The position numbers and the translations under genes were made by a program. A DNA stretch of 10,313 nucleotides, from assembly GCA_944391895.1 (NCBI GenBank), contig CALXVF010000034.1, forward strand, positions 1-10,313, given 5' to 3'. This DNA comes from an uncultured Clostridia bacterium (lineage in GTDB: Bacteria > Bacillota > Clostridia > TANB77 > CAG-508). The notes beneath the pieces were generated by a model that worked only from the letters and a program-made list of their open reading frames with translations, did no database searches and had not been told where the DNA came from. Of this stretch, positions 6,387-10,313 are shown piece by piece (the first letter of the stretch is position 1; every line of letters starts with the position of its first letter).

Positions 6387-6956
6387 TTATCTTGAATTTA
6401 CAACTTGTACTTGCTCAAATTCCATTCTTTTTACTCTTCCCAATCCATGATTGTTTGTTCCCGTCATATCATCACGTTCATTATCATAAACAACCTTTGT
6501 ACATTCAAAATACATTTCTTTGAATTGGTTTCTATTATTAGGATCTGTAGCATTTTCTAGTCTTGGTTCATATATTTCTTCAATATACTTAATCATATCA
6601 AAATAATCGTTATCATAACTATATCTTTGAGCATTTGTTGCTTCTGGTAAATTTGCTCCTTGTGTATCTAATTTTGCTATTATTTCAACTTGATAATATC
6701 CTTCTTCTTCTCTAAATCTTGAGTTATAGTCTCTAGCTAGATTAACTAATGATATCATTTGATATCCTCTAACTGATCCTCTATTATATGCTTCAAACCT
6801 TGAGTTGAATTCTGCTATCTGCTCTAATGCTTCTGTTTCCACATTGGTCCTTTGCAAATTAGATATATTATTGTATCCCCATACAAGTAAACCAACTATT
6901 AACATTGCTATTAGCATTCCTCCAGCAATTATGAAGGCTTTTGTTGCATTTTCCAT
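6387..6956 (-). CDS. Leaderless pilin-like subunit (189 aa)
   Basis: MENATKAFIIAGG leads into a helix at about residues 7-27, then an amphipathic stretch (ETEALEQIAEFNSRF at 40-54) as expected for the lower half of a pilin helix. The motif YNRGSVRGYQMISLVNLARD (57-76) follows, then EGYYQVEI and a C-terminal hairpin with FECTKVVYD and KRMEFEQV. It is the first pilin-like gene after the platform gene, 15 bases downstream, with AAAGGTG before the ATG at 6956. Its start matches the sister subunits exactly. A cleavable type IV leader with Gly/Ala before a helix and Glu at +5 is absent. Function as filament subunit is inferred from layout and context. Confidence 0.86.
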   Translation of the reverse strand: MENATKAFIIAGGMLIAMLIVGLLVWGYNNISNLQRTNVETEALEQIAEFNSRFEAYNRGSVRGYQMISLVNLARDYNSRFREEEGYYQVEIIAKLDTQGANLPEATNAQRYSYDNDYFDMIKYIEEIYEPRLENATDPNNRNQFKEMYFECTKVVYDNERDDMTGTNNHGLGRVKRMEFEQVQVVNSR

Positions 6957-6971
6957 ATTATTTCACCTTTC

Positions 6972-9053
6972 TTACGCATTCATTGAAGACATTGTGTTGA
7001 ATGATGAAGTCATACTTGTTAATCCTATTACAACTAGTGGTACAACTAAGTATCCAACAAATATACCAACAAGTGGCGTAAATCCAATTGCTCTTCCTAT
7101 CATACCTTTCTTAGAAATTAATCTTTCATTAGCTTCTTTTCTCTTAGCTTGATAGTATTCTCTATCTGTATCTAATTCATCAAAAGCTTCTCTAATAGGA
7201 ACTTTTTCAACTGCTGTTTGTATGCTCTCTATGATTCTTATTAATGGTTGGAATGAAATTTCTTCTTTCATTTCCTCTAATGATTCCCAAGCACCACTTT
7301 CATAGTTGTTTAGACATTTTGAAATTGGTTCTTTGAATATATCAGCATATCTTTCCATCCACTCTAATATCATTTCAACGTCAGCTCTTTCTTGTCTCAT
7401 AAGCATTAGTATAATTGTCTGATATTGCATTACTTCGTCTTCCATAGCCATTTTTCTGATTATTACTTGGAATTTCAAAATAAGGATTGGTGCTGCATAT
7501 CCAATTATTGCAAATACCATTGCCATTAATATTTCAAACCATTTTAAGTATTCAGAGTTTATTGTTTGAAGTTTTTCCAAAATTTGCTCTGCATTTGTTT
7601 GTATTACTTCATCATCGGCATCTCTATAATATGTTGATCTTTCCATTTCCCATTTGATGTCTTCTATAGTTGTATCTAATTGTCCCCTAAACATGTCCAA
7701 GAAATAATTGTGAATTTTGGTTGTTTCCATAGCCTTTTCCAGGTCTTTTCCCTCTAATGAACCAATCAGGTCATAGTCTGTTGTCGGCTCTGTATATATG
7801 TAATTTATCTGAACTTGATGAAGGGCAATAAACATTATAATTGATGCAATGAAAACTACTATCGTCAATACTATTCTGTTAACATATAGCCATTCAATTT
7901 TCTGTTTAGATGCTGCGTCTTTAAGCGCTTTTTTAATTTTTCTTCTTTCTGCAGTACCATCTTTAGGTATAAACAAATCCACAAATTTCTTTACTGGTTT
8001 TATACTATATAATTTTGCTTGCCATGGATTTTGATTGTTTTCTAATTTTATATTTACAGAACCATTATCTTTTAATTTTCTAATAAGTATATAACAAATG
8101 AATGTTACTAATAAAATAATTATTTGTACAATCATTCCTTGTTTACCATTATAGAATGATTCAGTAAATCCGAAGTTACTTACTGCCCAGCTTTTTAATG
8201 GTTCTAGCATTATCATTGGAACTATTGAAATAATAGATAAACTTTGGAATGTATAGTTTAATTTATCTCTTTTTAATATTTCCAGTTGCATTTCTTGAGT
8301 AATGTTATCTAAGTTCTTTAAGTATAATGACACACCATCTACTTTTCTATCACCAAATTCTTGTGTTAAATATGAAATTCCAGCAAATTCTTTTAAGTAA
8401 TTATTAGGTGCAACATCATAATATTTTTCTAGTTCTGTTTCTGGATCTTCTGAATTTAATATATTATATATTTTTTCTGCTTGTCTTGATATTTCTATAT
8501 GTTCATCATCTTGTGCTGTTTGATATATAGCTTCTCCAACCATGTTTGTTTCATGATATGAATGTCTCATAGCTGCGAAGAAGTCAATTTGCTGATTAAG
8601 TAAGTTGTTATCAATTTTGTCTACCATTCCATCTACTAAACTGTCTATAATAAATAGCTCAAATACTAAAATTATAAACATAATTAAGAAATTAGAGTGT
8701 GTAAAGATGATAACTAATATTGTAACAGGTATGATTATCGCTAAAGCCTTAGTTATGATTTTTGATGCTTGTAATCTAGTTAAATACTCATCATCTATAT
8801 TTATTATTTCTAGTCTTCTTCTTAATTTCAATAAATATCTTCTTAAAAAAGGCAATCTCAAATATTTTACATATAACTTTTGGTACATAACTTCTGATGA
8901 AAAATTATTTTCTCTTGTACCTTTTCTAAGTCTTTCTATTCTTGCTACGTCTGAACTTTGTAACTTTTTTCTTATCAAAAGATAGGCAACAACTATGACA
9001 AAAAACAAGAATCCTATAACGCCCATTAATATTATTATTGTATCATTCGACAT
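6972..9053 (-). CDS. Inner-membrane assembly platform, apparent TadB-TadC fusion (693 aa)
   Basis: About eight hydrophobic segments can be seen: residues 5-27, 100-118, 120-139, 268-285, 307-325, 392-411, 508-527 and 655-678. Between them lie two cytoplasmic helical blocks (about 145-265 and 530-650), each followed by a membrane segment, which is the plan of a T2SF (GspF/TadB/TadC) domain present twice. TadB and TadC are normally separate proteins of about 300 residues, so 693 residues fits a fusion. In type II secretion, type IV pilus and Tad systems such proteins contact the ATPase and drive subunit extraction from the membrane. The gene follows the ATPase by 24 bases, with GGGAGG before the ATG at 9053, and precedes the pilin-like genes. 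The second half (ISFQPLIRIIESIQ, then VPIREAFDELDTDREYYQAKR) looks most TadC-like. The family call rests on architecture and neighbours rather than on strong sequence identity. Confidence 0.82.
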   Translation of the reverse strand: MSNDTIIILMGVIGFLFFVIVVAYLLIRKKLQSSDVARIERLRKGTRENNFSSEVMYQKLYVKYLRLPFLRRYLLKLRRRLEIINIDDEYLTRLQASKIITKALAIIIPVTILVIIFTHSNFLIMFIILVFELFIIDSLVDGMVDKIDNNLLNQQIDFFAAMRHSYHETNMVGEAIYQTAQDDEHIEISRQAEKIYNILNSEDPETELEKYYDVAPNNYLKEFAGISYLTQEFGDRKVDGVSLYLKNLDNITQEMQLEILKRDKLNYTFQSLSIISIVPMIMLEPLKSWAVSNFGFTESFYNGKQGMIVQIIILLVTFICYILIRKLKDNGSVNIKLENNQNPWQAKLYSIKPVKKFVDLFIPKDGTAERRKIKKALKDAASKQKIEWLYVNRIVLTIVVFIASIIMFIALHQVQINYIYTEPTTDYDLIGSLEGKDLEKAMETTKIHNYFLDMFRGQLDTTIEDIKWEMERSTYYRDADDEVIQTNAEQILEKLQTINSEYLKWFEILMAMVFAIIGYAAPILILKFQVIIRKMAMEDEVMQYQTIILMLMRQERADVEMILEWMERYADIFKEPISKCLNNYESGAWESLEEMKEEISFQPLIRIIESIQTAVEKVPIREAFDELDTDREYYQAKRKEANERLISKKGMIGRAIGFTPLVGIFVGYLVVPLVVIGLTSMTSSFNTMSSMNA

Positions 9054-9077
9054 CTAGAGTTACCTCCCTTTTAGTTA

Positions 9078-10313
9078 TTATTTTTCACTTTCGCCTCTAG
9101 CTTTTATTTTTTCTCCCCAAGTTCTTTCCACAAACTCAGTGAAATCTTTTGAATCTGCATCATCCATGTTTAAAAGCATTTCTTTTAAATTCATATCTGA
9201 AATCTTATGTGTCATAACATATTTTCCGTCTTGGTATTCTAGTATATTTACATATTTATATAATTCTTTGTTTGTCTCTTTTGTATAATATCTTGTTGTA
9301 TTATCTACAAATTTTTCAAATTTTCCCTCTAATGTCTTTTCTTTTCTGTAATCATATGTGTAGTCGTTAACATCTTCTACTGGTATACATTCAGTTATTC
9401 TTTCAACATATCTTTTTCCTTTAAAGTCTTTTGTTAAATGTATATCAAAGTTTAATACTTGAACAACTTGCTCTTCTGCCGTTTTTTCATTAGTAAATAC
9501 ACCTGTTCTAAGCATTGAGTTACGAAGTGCTGTAACTAAGTTAGGGAATGTTTTTGCGTGGTGTGTAAATAATGTAAATTTAGAAGCAACTTGGGCTGCT
9601 TGTATCATCCAAGATGCAACAGGGTCTGTTGCAACCTCACCTATGATATTAACAGAACCGTCAGTTTTTTTCTGAACATCAAGACCTTGTTGTCCTGAAA
9701 TTGTATCTGTTTCTCTAAATGTTAATATGTTTCTTGTTGGATATATTTTTCTTAAGTGAAGCTCGAATGCAGTTTCCTGAACACGAATGTTCATTGTTTC
9801 ATATATATTTTCTATCATACCCATAAGCATTGTTGTTTTACCACAACCTTGTTCACCAGTTATTGAGATGATTCTTGCTCCTTTAACTAGATATTTTAGA
9901 AGCTCTATTGTTTCTGTACTTCCTTCTTCACCTTTGAACCACTGTTCAAGTGTTGAACGTTTTACGTCGAATTTTCTTACGAAAAATGCCCATGTTTCTG
10001 AGAAACTTGGTCTAACAACAACGACACGAGAACCATCCTTCATTTCATTGATTTTGTAACCATTTGTATCTGAAAGTTGTCCTGGATTGTTGTATTTATA
10101 TATGTTTTGACATACTCTTTTTAATTCTGCTTCTGTTCCAAATGAAAGGAATGCTAATCTTATTGATTTTCCTTGGAAAAATATCCATATACTATCACAG
10201 GCCCTAGGGACTTTGTGTTCCATAACTTGAGATAGATAACTCGAATCTGTTTGAGCAACCTGACTTAGGAAACTTTCTGGCATACCAGATACACCACCAG
10301 ATACACCATCTAT
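9078..10313 (-). CDS. Divergent TadA/CpaF-type secretion ATPase (5' end outside window)
   Basis: The frame is open from the window edge to the stop at 9078 (411 codons); the ATG at 10281-10283 is probably internal, since the frame continues upstream with DGVSGGVSG and family members are usually longer. Numbering from that Met: DGSRVVVVRP at 83-92 and FFVRKFD at 100-106 are typical of the CpaF N-terminal domain; Walker A GEQGCGKTT is at 143-151; RETD at 190-193 takes the Asp-box place; Walker B-like VNIIGEV is at 211-217; and the His box FTHHAKTFPNL is at 239-249. The enzyme would hydrolyse ATP at the cytoplasmic face and drive the platform protein encoded next, 24 bases downstream. It differs from standard TadA in lacking the Arg after the Walker B GE (GEVAT) and the RxRPD stretch before it. 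ComGA or SpoIIIAA are less likely, given the CpaF-type N-terminal block and the neighbours. Confidence 0.88.
   Translation of the reverse strand: MDGVSGGVSGMPESFLSQVAQTDSSYLSQVMEHKVPRACDSIWIFFQGKSIRLAFLSFGTEAELKRVCQNIYKYNNPGQLSDTNGYKINEMKDGSRVVVVRPSFSETWAFFVRKFDVKRSTLEQWFKGEEGSTETIELLKYLVKGARIISITGEQGCGKTTMLMGMIENIYETMNIRVQETAFELHLRKIYPTRNILTFRETDTISGQQGLDVQKKTDGSVNIIGEVATDPVASWMIQAAQVASKFTLFTHHAKTFPNLVTALRNSMLRTGVFTNEKTAEEQVVQVLNFDIHLTKDFKGKRYVERITECIPVEDVNDYTYDYRKEKTLEGKFEKFVDNTTRYYTKETNKELYKYVNILEYQDGKYVMTHKISDMNLKEMLLNMDDADSKDFTEFVERTWGEKIKARGESEK

Noticed and set aside
6805..10059. Plus-strand open frames at 6805-7152, 7849-8034, 8605-8985 and 9787-10059
   Set aside because: All are antisense to the platform and ATPase genes, and their hydrophobic products mirror the coding strand. 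No supporting signals.
9078..10313. SpoIIIAA or ComGA as identity of the ATPase
   Set aside because: The DGSR...RKFD block and the following double platform and pilin-like genes fit CpaF/TadA. The neighbours do not match the spoIIIA or comG operons, and no ComGC-type prepilin leader is present.

Overview
The window is AT-rich DNA with strong GGAGG-type ribosome binding sites, standard codon use, and the 5' part of the sporulation protease gene spoIVB. This points to an endospore-forming, low-GC Bacillota, most likely a Clostridia-type anaerobe. That placement comes from gene content and composition; there is no rRNA or other direct taxonomic marker. All genes lie on the minus strand, so the transcription order runs from position 10313 down to 1.

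From about 10313 to 2804 there is one tightly packed operon, with gaps mostly of 15 to 25 bases. It encodes a type IV-filament (Tad-like) assembly machine. In order of transcription it has: a divergent TadA/CpaF-type secretion ATPase, cut at its 5' end by the window edge; a 693-residue membrane platform protein that looks like TadB and TadC fused; and then seven small single-pass (one double-pass) secreted-domain proteins that I read as a diverged family of pilin-like subunits. Four of these start with MENA immediately followed by the hydrophobic helix, so they have no prepilin leader. Most share a central motif of the form Y-x-G-x-x-V-x-G-x-x-V-x-x-L. The operon ends at a hairpin at 2764-2805.

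From 2754 to 754 there is a 624-residue, Tyr/Asn-rich exported protein with one N-terminal membrane anchor and a DxDxDGxxD calcium loop. It could be the large tip or adhesin subunit of the same filament. Its upstream region holds a promoter-like sequence inside the operon terminator, an 87-base stem-loop element and an operator-like palindrome. It is followed by a clear terminator at 703-740.

From 702 to 1, a second stem-loop element (566-657) with a GC-rich core precedes spoIVB, which runs off the window just after its catalytic histidine.

Together the ATPase would power the platform protein to assemble the pilin-like subunits into an envelope filament or pseudopilus, possibly crowned by the 624-residue protein. 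No prepilin peptidase, TadZ or secretin is visible here. No tRNA, rRNA, CRISPR array, transposase or phage gene was seen.
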